A DNA stretch of 64,000 nt from Sphingobacterium sp. (GTDB taxonomy: Bacteria > Bacteroidota > Bacteroidia > Sphingobacteriales > Sphingobacteriaceae), in the NCBI GenBank assembly GCA_022712315.1, contig JALAGS010000116.1:119097-183096 (forward strand), read 5' to 3'. Within the stretch, counting starts at the first letter, position 1; every line of letters starts with the position of its first letter. Position numbers and translations under genes: made by a program. Below the pieces are notes generated by a model, which worked only from the letters and a program-made list of their open reading frames with translations, was not told the DNA's origin and did not search any database. Below are positions 45,249 through 55,700 of this stretch, piece after piece.

Positions 45249-48200
45249 ATGATACGAAAGTATTTGATTTTTTGCGGTTTGCTGGTGGGGGTTGTCCTAG
45301 AGATGGCTGTTGCCCAGTCAAAACATTGGAAAGATAATGACCGTATACTTCATTATACAGAAGATCAGGGTGACTTTCTTTTGGTTAAAGGACGATATCG
45401 ATTTAATCGTGCGCTTTATGGTAATAACCTAGCATCCCGTGTCGAAGCAGGCGATTTACCAGAATTTGCACTCTACATGCCTGGGATGGCAGGAAATCTA
45501 CAATTTGTCCTAAGTAATAAACAGCTGCGAAAAAAAATGATTGATGCCGATCATATTGAAACAAGATACCGACCTGGAGCTATGTATTATCGGATCAAAG
45601 ATGCTTTACTTGGCAAAGGTTATATCGATATCGTTGTGATGGCACAGGCCGATGCTGAAGGGATGATCGTAAAACTGCAAGGAACAAATATTAAGCCTGA
45701 AGTACGGGTCTATGCTGCCTATGGTGGAGCTAGCGGAAAAACTTTTAGCAGAAACGGCGACATAGGCGCGGATCCGGAATCGGGGTTTTATCTTCTCCCT
45801 GCATACTGTGAACATAATCAGTATATGGTAGAAAAAAATAGTTTTGAACTTAAATATCAAAATAAGAAAAATGAAGCCCAGTTTATTCAAGGTAGTTTTT
45901 CAGGGCTTTCAACACTGCAGATGTCAGATGCAAGGGTCCTGGAAGATCTATCGCGTCTGGGTAAGACGGAGAATCAGGGTAACCCTATCATTGTTGGGGA
46001 ATATATTCTGGCTAAAAAATCATGTTATATTCAAATCTCTAAGGGTAAGCTCTCTGCTGCAAAATTTTCTGAAGGTACATTAGAAAAGGTTTTTGAGCAA
46101 GCGGATCAGAAAAGGGTTTCCCTGGCTAGTCGGGTTAAAATAAACACACCGGATCGATATATTAATAATTTGGGGGCGGCACTGTCGGCAGCTGCTGATG
46201 GTATTTGGGAATCACCTACTTTCTTGCATGGTGCTGTGGCATGGCGTATGCGTTTGAATGCCTGGCGGGGAGCTTATACTGCAGATGCATTGGGGTGGCA
46301 CGACAGAGCGAAGGAGCACTTTTCCAGTTATGCCAGTTCACAGGTGGTCGAACCAAGTTCTGGACCAGTTGTGATGGATACAACCTTGCACTTAGCTCGA
46401 CATTTGGAAAAAATGGGTACTTCTATGTTTTCAAGCGGCTATATTTCTCGTAACCCAAACAACAACACAGTAGCCCATCACTACGATATGAACTTGGTCT
46501 TTATCGATCAATTGTTGTCGCATTTTAATTATACAGGAGATGTCGCTTATATCAAAGAGATGTGGCCCACGCTGACTCGGCATCTCGATTGGGAAAAGCG
46601 AAATTTCGATCGGGACAATGATGGCTTATACGATGCCTATTGTGCGATCTGGGCAAGCGATGGTTTACAATATTCCGGTGGCGCTGTCACGCATACAACC
46701 GCCTATATGTACCGCGCCAATCAAATGATGGCCAAGCTCGCAAAGGTAATAGGTGAGGATGCTGCGCCCTATCAACAAGAAGCCAATAAAATTAAAAAAG
46801 CGCTAAAAGATCGACTTTGGTTGCAAAAGAAAGGTCATTTTGCCGAGTTCCAGGATGCGCTTGGCAATCAGCTTGTACACGAAAATGCTGGTTTGTGGAC
46901 CATTTATCATACTGCAGACGTTGATATTCTGGATGATTTTGAAGGCTACCAAAATCTCCAATATGTAACTAATTATTTGCCAAAGATTCCTATTCGTGTC
47001 AAAGGACAAGAACAGCATGACCTGTATACATTGCCTACGACGACATGGCAGCCCTACACTTGGTCAATCAATAATGTTGCTTTAGCGGAGAATCTACAGA
47101 CCGCATTGGCCTATTGGCAATCTGGTCGGGCAGATGATGCTTATCAGCTCTGGAAAAGTAACCTCATGGAAAGTATGTACCATGGGATCAGTCCTGCCAA
47201 CTTTCAGCAGCTTTCCCATTATGATGCATTTAGAGGCGAATTATACCGTGATTTTGCCGACCCTATTGGTGTGGCATCTCGTACCTTAGTCGAAGGATTA
47301 TTTGGCGTGCATCCGCATCTATTGGACAAACAATTGTTTATTAAACCTGGTTTCCCATCGACATGGAATTTTGCGCAGATTGAAATGCCGGAGTGGAGTT
47401 ATACGTATAAGAAAGATAATACAGCAATTACATTTAATATTAAGACCCATTATGCGATGCCCGTAACGCTTGCATTGGAAGTTCCCGTAGATTTTACCCA
47501 GGTGAGTGCTGTTAAGGTCAACGGAAAGGAAGTCAAGTGGTCGCTAAAATCTTCCGCTATAAATGGGCCATGTATTGTTATTGAATCTGAAGCTGAGCGA
47601 AATTTCGACGTCACAATCATAGGTGATGGACAACTCGAAAAGATGGATACTAAAAATGTGGCCCAAGTATTCACCGATCAATGGACTTTTCCCTTACCTG
47701 CTAACACCCAATTGTTGGAAAGTTACGATCCTCAAGGAATTATCCAAAATCGAATAGGTCACAAATTTTCTTTTGTCCAGGAAGAGCGTGTGGGAACCTT
47801 TTTTGCGAAGCTCCGACAAGGGAATATGGTTTGGTGGCAAGCTGTTGATATTCGATTATTGCCGCCATTAAAAGCAACTATTGTAAAAAAACAGGTTAGT
47901 TATGATCTAGTTGTAGAAAACCGTTCAGGTCAGCCGCAACGATTGGCAGTCGATCATCAGGATGTTCATGCAACCTTAAACTTGAGATCAGGAGAAACAA
48001 AGAAACTGGAACTTCCCATCAATATCTTTTCAAAAGGAACAAATAGCGTTGATCTAGCTGTGGGAACTTATCGCCAAAAAGTAGATTATATAGATTGGAA
48101 TATCGATGATAAACCTGATTTTTTAGAGGAAAATTTGTCGACATACTACAATGCTCGTTTGACGGACATCTTCCAGCAGAAATATATGACCCCAAGACCG

Positions 48201-48836
48201 GAAGGGCCGACCTTGCAGCTGCCTTGGCAGGGGATAGGCAATTGGTGTTATCCATTGACGACGGCGAATATTGATGACAGCGGAATCATGGAAAAAGCCA
48301 AGCAGAAGGATCTAACATACCTAGGTATTCCGTTTCAGCTAAAAAATGACTCCAAAAATGTTGTCTTTGTCAGCCAGTGGGATAATTATCCGACAAGCGT
48401 CAAAATACCTTTAGCAGGCCAGGCAAGCAAAATGTATCTCTTGGTTGCCGGTTCTACAAATCCGATGCAATCCCAGTTTATCAACGCCAAGATTAAGGTC
48501 AATTATACCGATGGAACTTTAGATACGCTAGATCTCATCAATCCTATAAACTGGTGGCCTATCGAACAGGATTACCTCGATGACAACCATGCGTTTGAAC
48601 TCCCCGATGAACGAATTCCTTACCGAATCAGTTTGAAGTCAGGAGAGCTTTATAAGGGAGGAACCTGGAATCGTTATATCGATATAAAAGGATATAGCAA
48701 CCGTGGAGTTGATGGCGGAGCAGCTACATTATTGGATTTGCCCCTAAACAAAAGAAAGAAACTTCAATCAGTAGAGCTTATTGCCATAGCAAACGATGTG
48801 GTCATTGGTCTGATGGGTCTCACTTTAATGCGATAG
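45249..48836 (+). CDS. Large secreted (alpha/alpha)-barrel protein with DUF4450-like N-terminus, predicted glycosidase
   Basis: A 1195-residue secreted protein (signal peptide to about MAVAQ). The first 290 residues form a beta-rich domain (HYTEDQGDFLLVKGRYRFNR) recalling DUF4450 proteins. Residues about 300-700 read as an (alpha/alpha)6 barrel: DGIWESPTFLHGAVAWRMRL, NAWRGAYTADALGWHDRA, HHYDMNLVFIDQLLSHFNYT, DNDGLYDAYCAIWASDGLQY, TTTWQPYTWSINNVALAENL and GLFGVHPHLL. Two or more beta-sandwich domains follow. Candidate acidic residues are in DAYCAIWASDG and EMPEWSY, but the catalytic pair is not certain. GH142-like proteins of rhamnogalacturonan II loci have a similar make-up; this link is tentative. 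It probably removes a rare or branching sugar. Confidence 0.6.
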   Translation: MIRKYLIFCGLLVGVVLEMAVAQSKHWKDNDRILHYTEDQGDFLLVKGRYRFNRALYGNNLASRVEAGDLPEFALYMPGMAGNLQFVLSNKQLRKKMIDADHIETRYRPGAMYYRIKDALLGKGYIDIVVMAQADAEGMIVKLQGTNIKPEVRVYAAYGGASGKTFSRNGDIGADPESGFYLLPAYCEHNQYMVEKNSFELKYQNKKNEAQFIQGSFSGLSTLQMSDARVLEDLSRLGKTENQGNPIIVGEYILAKKSCYIQISKGKLSAAKFSEGTLEKVFEQADQKRVSLASRVKINTPDRYINNLGAALSAAADGIWESPTFLHGAVAWRMRLNAWRGAYTADALGWHDRAKEHFSSYASSQVVEPSSGPVVMDTTLHLARHLEKMGTSMFSSGYISRNPNNNTVAHHYDMNLVFIDQLLSHFNYTGDVAYIKEMWPTLTRHLDWEKRNFDRDNDGLYDAYCAIWASDGLQYSGGAVTHTTAYMYRANQMMAKLAKVIGEDAAPYQQEANKIKKALKDRLWLQKKGHFAEFQDALGNQLVHENAGLWTIYHTADVDILDDFEGYQNLQYVTNYLPKIPIRVKGQEQHDLYTLPTTTWQPYTWSINNVALAENLQTALAYWQSGRADDAYQLWKSNLMESMYHGISPANFQQLSHYDAFRGELYRDFADPIGVASRTLVEGLFGVHPHLLDKQLFIKPGFPSTWNFAQIEMPEWSYTYKKDNTAITFNIKTHYAMPVTLALEVPVDFTQVSAVKVNGKEVKWSLKSSAINGPCIVIESEAERNFDVTIIGDGQLEKMDTKNVAQVFTDQWTFPLPANTQLLESYDPQGIIQNRIGHKFSFVQEERVGTFFAKLRQGNMVWWQAVDIRLLPPLKATIVKKQVSYDLVVENRSGQPQRLAVDHQDVHATLNLRSGETKKLELPINIFSKGTNSVDLAVGTYRQKVDYIDWNIDDKPDFLEENLSTYYNARLTDIFQQKYMTPRPEGPTLQLPWQGIGNWCYPLTTANIDDSGIMEKAKQKDLTYLGIPFQLKNDSKNVVFVSQWDNYPTSVKIPLAGQASKMYLLVAGSTNPMQSQFINAKIKVNYTDGTLDTLDLINPINWWPIEQDYLDDNHAFELPDERIPYRISLKSGELYKGGTWNRYIDIKGYSNRGVDGGAATLLDLPLNKRKKLQSVELIAIANDVVIGLMGLTLMR

Positions 48837-48922
48837 ATAATTTAAGAAATATTAAAAATGTACTCCGAAATTTCTAGTAGGAATCTTGAACTCGGATATA
48901 TTATGTATAAATCCAATTATAG

Positions 48923-51079
48923 ATGAAAAAGATGTTTAGTATTATTTTCACTTTCCTTGTAAGTGTCTTAAGTCCTATGTTCGTCCTAGCTCAGCAAGGG
49001 ACAAAAATTAATCGAGAAAAGGTCGTTAAAAGGCATAATGTCTCCAATCACGCCATGGATACATTAGCTTCGCTCACGGTCGGTAATGGTACCTTTGCTT
49101 ATACGGTCGATGCTACGGGAATGCAGTCTTTTCCCATTTATTATAAAAATGGGGTTTCTTTGGGAACACAGTCCGAGTGGGGATGGGATTCTTTCCCCAA
49201 TACAAACAACTATAAATTTGAAGAAACATTAAAATCCTACGACTTTAACAACGAAGGGCGGAACGCGCAATATAGTATTCAATTAAAAGAACCGGAGCGT
49301 AATGCAGAAGCTGTGAACTATTTTAGAGAAAATAAACATCGTCTGCAATTGGGTAATGTAGGCTTGGAACTTTATTTGAAAAATGGGCAACGGGCAACTA
49401 CACAACATATCCAGGATATTCGACAGGAGCTGAACCTTTGGACGGGTGTTATCACAAGTGAATTTCGAATTGAAGGAGAACCTGTTTCTGTAAAAACCGC
49501 ATCGTATCAAGGCAGTGACCGCGTTGCAGTACATGTCGCTTCGCCATTGATTGCACAGCAAAGGCTGAAAATATTTGTACGCTATCCTTATCCAAGCGGA
49601 AAATTTCTGGATGAAGGTACCAACTATGATCAGGTGAATGATCATAAAACAACCATCGTAGCGCAAGCGGTAAATGGTGCAGTGATAAATCATCAGTTGC
49701 AGGGAGCGAATTATTTTACACAATTGGATTACTCGCAGGGAACGTTAAAAAATACGGCTTCACACTATTTTGTATACCAACCGGCTGCTGCGCTCGGAGA
49801 GTTTGATTTTTCATTTGCATTTGCAGCGACAAACAACTTTGATAAGAAGAGCGTCCGATATACTGATGCGGCAGATGAAAGTGCAAGGTCCTGGAAGCAT
49901 TTTTGGGAAAGTGGTGCTGCGGTAGACTTTGCGGGTAGCACAGACCCAAGAGCCAATGAATTGGAAAGAAGAGTTGTACTCTCTCAATACCTGACAAAAG
50001 TACAATGTGGCGGAAGCAATCCGCCCCAAGAAACAGGTCTCACTTTTAATAGTTGGTATGGAAAACCACACACGGAAATGCATTGGTGGCATGCTGTGCA
50101 TTTTGCGTTATGGGGACGTCCAGAAATTATGGAAAAAACATTGGATTATTATTTTAGGACCTTTGAAAAAGCGAGGGAACTCGCAAAGCGACAGGGCTAC
50201 CAAGGAGTTAGATGGATCAAAATGTCGGATAACGAAGGGAATGAAAGCCCTTCGTCGGTAGCTGCATTTTTAGTTTGGCAACAACCACATATTATCTATA
50301 TGACTGAATTGGCCTACCGGGACAAAAAGGATCTCGCTGTCCTAAAAAAATACAAGGATCTCGTATTTGCCACAGCTGATTTCATGGCTGACTTTGCACA
50401 TTATGATCAGGCAACAGGTCGCTATAATGTAGGCAAGGGAGTTATTCCTGCACAAGAAGTTTTCAAAGCTTCCGAGACGATGAACCCGACGTATGAGCTC
50501 GCCTATTGGGATTGGGCACTTCGCATAGCCCAACAATGGAAAGAGCGGCTGGGAGAACCAAGAGTGAGCAAATGGGATCAAGTTATTGAAAAATTGGCCC
50601 CATTACCAAGTAAGGACAACGTCTATTTGGCCACTGAAACTGCTCCCGATTCTTATACTTACGATCGTTGGATGACAGACCATCCTGCTGTACTTGGTGC
50701 ATTAGGAATGGTTCCTGAATCACCGAAGTTAAATAAAGATGTGATGAAAAATACGCTGGATGTCGTTTGGAAGAAATGGCATTGGGAAAAGACCTGGGGT
50801 TGGGATTTCCCTATGACGGCCATGAACGCTGCTCGTTTGAATCTTCCCGATAAAGCGCTTGATGCACTATTTATGAATATTCAAACCAATACTTATCTAA
50901 AAAATGGACATAATTATCAAGATGGACGACTGCGGATCTATTTGCCAGGCAATGGTGGGGTGCTGACGACCGTGGCGATGATGCTTGAAGGTTGGGATGC
51001 GTCTACAGGTGATTTACCAGGGTTTCCAAAAGATGGCTCATGGGTTATAAAAAAAGAAGGATTTAAAAAAATGCCCTAA
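48923..51079 (+). CDS. Secreted (alpha/alpha)6-barrel protein of the GH65/GH95-like fold, predicted glycosidase
   Basis: A 718-residue secreted protein (signal peptide ending at FVLAQ). An N-terminal beta-sandwich (SLTVGNGTFAYTVDATGMQS, SEWGWDSFP) is followed by an (alpha/alpha)6 barrel with SWYGKPHTEMHWWHAVHFAL, VRWIKMSDNEGNESPSS, NPTYELAYWDWALRIAQQW and WGWDFPMTAMNAARL. The order beta-sandwich then barrel is that of GH65, GH94 and GH95. Glu in KPHTEMHWWH and Glu in NPTYELAYWDW are candidates for catalysis. No numbered family can be assigned by eye. It sits 86 bp after the 1195-residue protein and 3 bp before GH105. Confidence 0.6.
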   Translation: MKKMFSIIFTFLVSVLSPMFVLAQQGTKINREKVVKRHNVSNHAMDTLASLTVGNGTFAYTVDATGMQSFPIYYKNGVSLGTQSEWGWDSFPNTNNYKFEETLKSYDFNNEGRNAQYSIQLKEPERNAEAVNYFRENKHRLQLGNVGLELYLKNGQRATTQHIQDIRQELNLWTGVITSEFRIEGEPVSVKTASYQGSDRVAVHVASPLIAQQRLKIFVRYPYPSGKFLDEGTNYDQVNDHKTTIVAQAVNGAVINHQLQGANYFTQLDYSQGTLKNTASHYFVYQPAAALGEFDFSFAFAATNNFDKKSVRYTDAADESARSWKHFWESGAAVDFAGSTDPRANELERRVVLSQYLTKVQCGGSNPPQETGLTFNSWYGKPHTEMHWWHAVHFALWGRPEIMEKTLDYYFRTFEKARELAKRQGYQGVRWIKMSDNEGNESPSSVAAFLVWQQPHIIYMTELAYRDKKDLAVLKKYKDLVFATADFMADFAHYDQATGRYNVGKGVIPAQEVFKASETMNPTYELAYWDWALRIAQQWKERLGEPRVSKWDQVIEKLAPLPSKDNVYLATETAPDSYTYDRWMTDHPAVLGALGMVPESPKLNKDVMKNTLDVVWKKWHWEKTWGWDFPMTAMNAARLNLPDKALDALFMNIQTNTYLKNGHNYQDGRLRIYLPGNGGVLTTVAMMLEGWDASTGDLPGFPKDGSWVIKKEGFKKMP

Positions 51080-51082
51080 TAT

Positions 51083-52225
51083 ATGATGAAGAAAATAATA
51101 TTACTACTGCTTTTGGGTTGTGGAACAGTGGCGACGATGGCTCAGGAATTGCCCGGTAAGTCAACGATCGTGCGTGAGCTGCGTTCTGCTAATGACTATT
51201 TTATGAATAAATGGCCCGATCCGGTCAAGACCATTATTACAAATAAAGAAAGACCAGCCAATATCTGGACCCGCGGCGTATACTATGAAGGACTCATGGC
51301 CTTTTATAAGATCGATAAACAGAAACGATATTATGATTATGCTGTAGAATGGGGGGATAAACATCATTGGAAACCTGTCCGTGGAGAAGTTTATACAAGA
51401 CATGCCGATAATCAAAATTGTGGGATGACTTATATTGATCTATATCGCCTTGATCCGAAACCCGAACGCCTGGCAGCAATCAAAGCAAATATAGATTCTG
51501 TTATTAACAGTGGTCGATATGATGACTGGACTTGGATCGATGCCATCCAAATGGCGATGCCTATTTTTGTTAAACTGGGTGTAACCTTAAACGATACAAA
51601 ATATTTTGACTATATGTATAAGATGTATAGCCATATTAAGTACCAGGAAGGGGGACGAGGACTTTTCAATGCTGCAGATAATTTATGGTGGCGTGATAAG
51701 GATTTCGTTCCCCCTTATAAAGAGCCTAATGGTGAAGACTGTTATTGGGCGAGGGGAAACGGTTGGGTTCTGGCTGCCCTGGCCTTGGTGCTGCAAGAAT
51801 TACCTAAGACCGATGCACATTATGCTGAATATCTGGAGGACTTCCAAAAACTTGCGAAGGCATTGCTTCCATTGCAAGGAGCGGATGGTTTCTGGAATGT
51901 TAGTTTGCATGATCCGAACCACTTTGGTGGAAAAGAAACCTCGGGTACAGCATTGTTTGTCTATGGAATGACTTGGGGAATTAATGCTGGACATTTATCA
52001 AAAAAAGATTTTTTACCGGCGGTGGAAAAGGGATGGAACGCAATTTCTAAAGAATCACTGCAACCGAACGGATTTTTGGGATATGTGCAATCGACAGGAA
52101 AAGAGCCCAAAGACGGCCAGCCTGTTACCGTTGATAAAGTTCCAGATTTTGAAGATTATGGGCTTGGTTGCTTTCTTCTGGCTGGAACCGAAATATATAA
52201 ACTTGTGGAAAAAAGTTCTATGTAG
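51083..52225 (+). CDS. GH105-family unsaturated rhamnogalacturonyl hydrolase, second copy
   Basis: A 380-residue secreted paralogue of the enzyme at 24578, with closely matching motifs: RPANIWTRGVYYEGLM, Asp153 in WTWIDAIQMAMP, WWRDKDFVPPYKEPNGEDCY, WARGNGWVLAAL and SGTALFVYGMTWG. It has a Sec-type signal (TVATMAQ) instead of a lipobox, so the two copies would work in different places: this one soluble in the periplasm, the other membrane-anchored. It begins 3 bp after the preceding gene and closes the unit. Confidence 0.92.
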   Translation: MMKKIILLLLLGCGTVATMAQELPGKSTIVRELRSANDYFMNKWPDPVKTIITNKERPANIWTRGVYYEGLMAFYKIDKQKRYYDYAVEWGDKHHWKPVRGEVYTRHADNQNCGMTYIDLYRLDPKPERLAAIKANIDSVINSGRYDDWTWIDAIQMAMPIFVKLGVTLNDTKYFDYMYKMYSHIKYQEGGRGLFNAADNLWWRDKDFVPPYKEPNGEDCYWARGNGWVLAALALVLQELPKTDAHYAEYLEDFQKLAKALLPLQGADGFWNVSLHDPNHFGGKETSGTALFVYGMTWGINAGHLSKKDFLPAVEKGWNAISKESLQPNGFLGYVQSTGKEPKDGQPVTVDKVPDFEDYGLGCFLLAGTEIYKLVEKSSM

Positions 52226-52267
52226 TGTTGGAATTGATGAATTGATGGAGAACATGAAATAAAAGCA

Positions 52268-52304
52268 AAGGCGCGTTTCAATTTGAATTGCGCCTTCTTT
52301 ATTT
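52268..52304 (+). terminator. Terminator after the second GH105
   Basis: A GC-rich stem AAGGCGC / GCGCCTT, extended by CAAT/ATTG pairing inside, followed by a T-rich tract. Confidence 0.8.
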
Positions 52305-52437
52305 CAGGGGCTTGTTGCTGGTTATTATTCACAATTGTTCTTTAAGCAGCATAATCAATATTTGTGCAATAATGAAATATACACCTTCACCCTAAACAGA
52401 AGAGGAGCATTGAATTGAACTGTCCATTGAAAAATAG

Positions 52438-52482
52438 CAGTACAGTGCAGGATGATGAAATCGGACGCATTTTATAGTATTG
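52438..52482 (+). promoter_or_regulatory. CAGGAT promoter module before the fourth SusC/SusD pair
   Basis: CAGTAC (52438) and CAGGAT (52448) are 10 bp apart, and TAGTATTG (52475-52482) begins 27 bp after the CAGGAT; it misses TAnnTTTG by one base. Confidence 0.65.
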
Positions 52483-52712
52483 TAATAACCAATATAAACA
52501 GGTATAAACCCCAGCTTTTGTTCATGAGCTTGAAACTTTCATTGTTATGAAAAAATATACATATCATTTATTTTTTTTGGTATTCATTCTTTCTCGTTTC
52601 AAAGAGGGGATAATTTTTAAAACAGATTCATATAATGGATTTCCAGATGTGATTACACGAAAACCCGGTGCGAGTCAAAAAATGCTAAACGTCAACACTA
52701 AATTATATACTC

Positions 52713-55700
52713 ATGTTAAAAAGAATGTCGCAGGGCAAATCTGCGTTGTTTAGCTCAAAGCTTAAACTTGCGCTGGTTGCAATAGTTTTGCCAGTTCATT
52801 TGTGGGCACAGTCAAACAAGATCTCCGGCGTGGTCGTCGATGATGCTAATATGCCACTGATGGGTGTTAGCATTCGTATCAAAGGCACAGGTTCCGTGAT
52901 CCGAACAGATTCGAAAGGAGCATTCCAATATGCTGCAAAAGAGGGAGACATTTTACAATTGTCGAGTGTTGGTTTTGAAACAGCAACGTTTGTTGTGAAA
53001 GGGAATAGGCCAATAAAAGTGCAGCTCAAAAAATCCAACCAGGATCTTGATGAAGTTGTGGTTATTGGATATGGTACCGCTAGAAAGCGAGATTTGACTG
53101 GAGCTGTCGGATCTATAAAAGGGGCTGAAATTAAGGATATTCCAGTAACAACCACTGCTCAGGCGTTGACAGGAAAAATTGCGGGGGTTAATATTGTGAC
53201 GCAAAGTGGAGCACCAGGGGCGGCGGCGAATGTCACTGTTCGTGGTGGAACCAGTTTTACAGGATCGAGTAATCCATTGGTTATCGTTGATGGGTTTGTT
53301 TTAGATGGTGGATTGAGCAATGTTGATGCTAGTGATATTGAAAGTATCGATGTACTGAAAGATGCTTCTGCCTCGGCTATTTATGGTTCTCGTGGAGCCA
53401 ATGGCGTCATATTGATAACAACCAAATCGGCAAAATCGGGTCGGACCAATATCGATTACAATACCTATTTCAGCTTCGAAAAATTAAGTAAAAAATTAGA
53501 CTTGTTAGATGTCGAGGGGTATGTAAAATATCAATATGAGTACCAGGCTTTAGGGGGGAGACAGCAGCAATTTGCTGCCATGTTTGGTGGAGATGCCACA
53601 GCCCCGGATTTTGCAAGCAATGCTTATGATCGTATACAGCAGGATTATGCGGGTCGGGCTGGAATCGATTGGCAACACGAAGTTTTTGGCGGCTCGGCGA
53701 TCTTGCAGAATCATAATGTCAATATTAATGGTGGAAATGAAAAGACCAAATTGATGTTGAGCTACAATAACATGAGTCAAGATGGGATTTTGGCCAAATC
53801 TGGTTATAATCGTAACAGCATAAGAGCTAAAATCAATCATAACCTTTTTAAGGGGGTAGATTTGGACTTCAATACGCTATTGCAAGATGCAAATACACAA
53901 GGAGGGGGATCGTTGGGAGGGATGCTGAAGATGTCTATTTTGCAGCCCGTAACAGGGGGTATTCGATTTACTAACGAACAGTTATTGCATGCAGATATAG
54001 CAGAAGAGCTTCAGGCGGTAGATTCGCAATACGATATTTATAATCCGATCATCATGAATGATGCTGTTACGAAGACGAAAGCAAGTCGTTTAGCTGTGGT
54101 CAACTTAGGTTTAAATATTAAATTTCTCGATGATTTTACATTTCGGACTGCAGGTTCTTATCAGTGGAAGCAGACAAGAAATGATATGTGGGATGATGGA
54201 CGTACTGTAAACGCCCGGAATAATGGTGGTCCTTATGGTTCAAGGAGTAATGCCGAAGGCTATCAGTGGCAGTTGACCAATACGTTATCTTGGATGAAAC
54301 AGCTGGAAAAGCACAATGTAAATCTCATGATTGGTCATGAAATCCTTTATTCCAAAGACCAAAGTTTAGGACATACATATTATGGGTTTCCGCAAAGTAA
54401 TTTTGGATTAAATGATGTATCCTTGGCGACCCGGATAGATCGTGCAGATGTTGACGAAAGCCGATATGGACTGGTCTCTGGATTTGCACGTGGAATTTAT
54501 AATTATAATGACCGTTACTTGTTAACGGCCACCTTGCGCGCGGATGGTAATTCTAAATTCAAAGAAGGGCATCAATGGGGGTACTTCCCGTCAGCATCTG
54601 CAGCCTGGAATATACATAAAGAACATTTTATGGAAGGTCAGACCTTTTTTGACCAGTTAAAGATACGTGCTGGCTATGGATCTACAGGGAATGATAATAT
54701 CGGTAACGTGACCTATGCTACATTATATGGCTCCACAATCGCAGCCATTAACAATACAGAAGTTATTGGTCTGAAACCAAGTGATTTGCTGGGTAATCCT
54801 GGATTACAATGGGAAAAGACACAAACGTCCAATATTGCGCTTGATATCGCTATTCTAAAGAATCGTATTAGTTTAACTACAGACTTTTATTCCAACAAGT
54901 CGAGCAACCTCTTACTGAAACAGACCATTCCAACATCAACAGGTTACCGTTATCAAAATCAAAATGTTGCGGCTCTGCGCAATCGTGGAGTGGAGTTTAC
55001 CTTGCGAACAGTAAACATCAAAAAGCAGAACTTTCAATGGCAGACCAATTTTAATATCACATTCAATAGATCGAAAACACTGGGTCTGTATGGATCCAGT
55101 AGTGAAAATAGTGACTTTATGTTAAATAATCTCAGCTCTAGAATAGACTTTATTACAAAGGTTGGCGAAACAGTGGGACAATTTTATGGATACAAATACG
55201 ATGGTGTATATACCACGGATAATTTTACCCAAAATGCAGATGGGAGCTATACTTTGAAAGATGGCGTAGCCTCTTTGAAGGGAAAAAACAGAGCGAGTAT
55301 TAAACCTGGAGATGTTAAATACTTACCCACAGCGGGGGAGACTGATAGCAACGGTAATCCTGTGTGGTCGACCAATGATCGTACGGTGATAGGAAATCCT
55401 GAACCGAAGTTTTTCGGCGGAATAGGAAATAATTTTTCTTACAAAAAATTCGATTTAAACGTATTCCTGAATTTTGCTTATGGTAATAAGGCATTTAATA
55501 TGAATACACAACGTTTTATGGGCCCCTATTTACCGAACCAAAATTCACTGGGAAAGATGGCCGAGCGGTTCACACTGATCGATCCAGCTACAGGAACCGA
55601 AACAAAAGATCTCAATCGCTTGGCCGAACTGAACCCCAATCAATACCAGAAAAACCAGGTCTGGAGTCTAAATTCGACCAATAATATTGCCATTAGCGAC

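Larger units (their letters stand above)
52226..52712. other. 487-bp intergenic region before the fourth SusC
   Basis: It holds the terminator at 52268-52304 and the CAGGAT module at 52438-52482. A start near 52489 leaves a leader of about 224 nt. In it a 68-codon ORF (52547-52753, MKKYTYHLFFLVFILSRFKE at its start) overlaps the SusC start in another frame; it may be a regulatory upstream ORF or chance. Confidence 0.55.
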
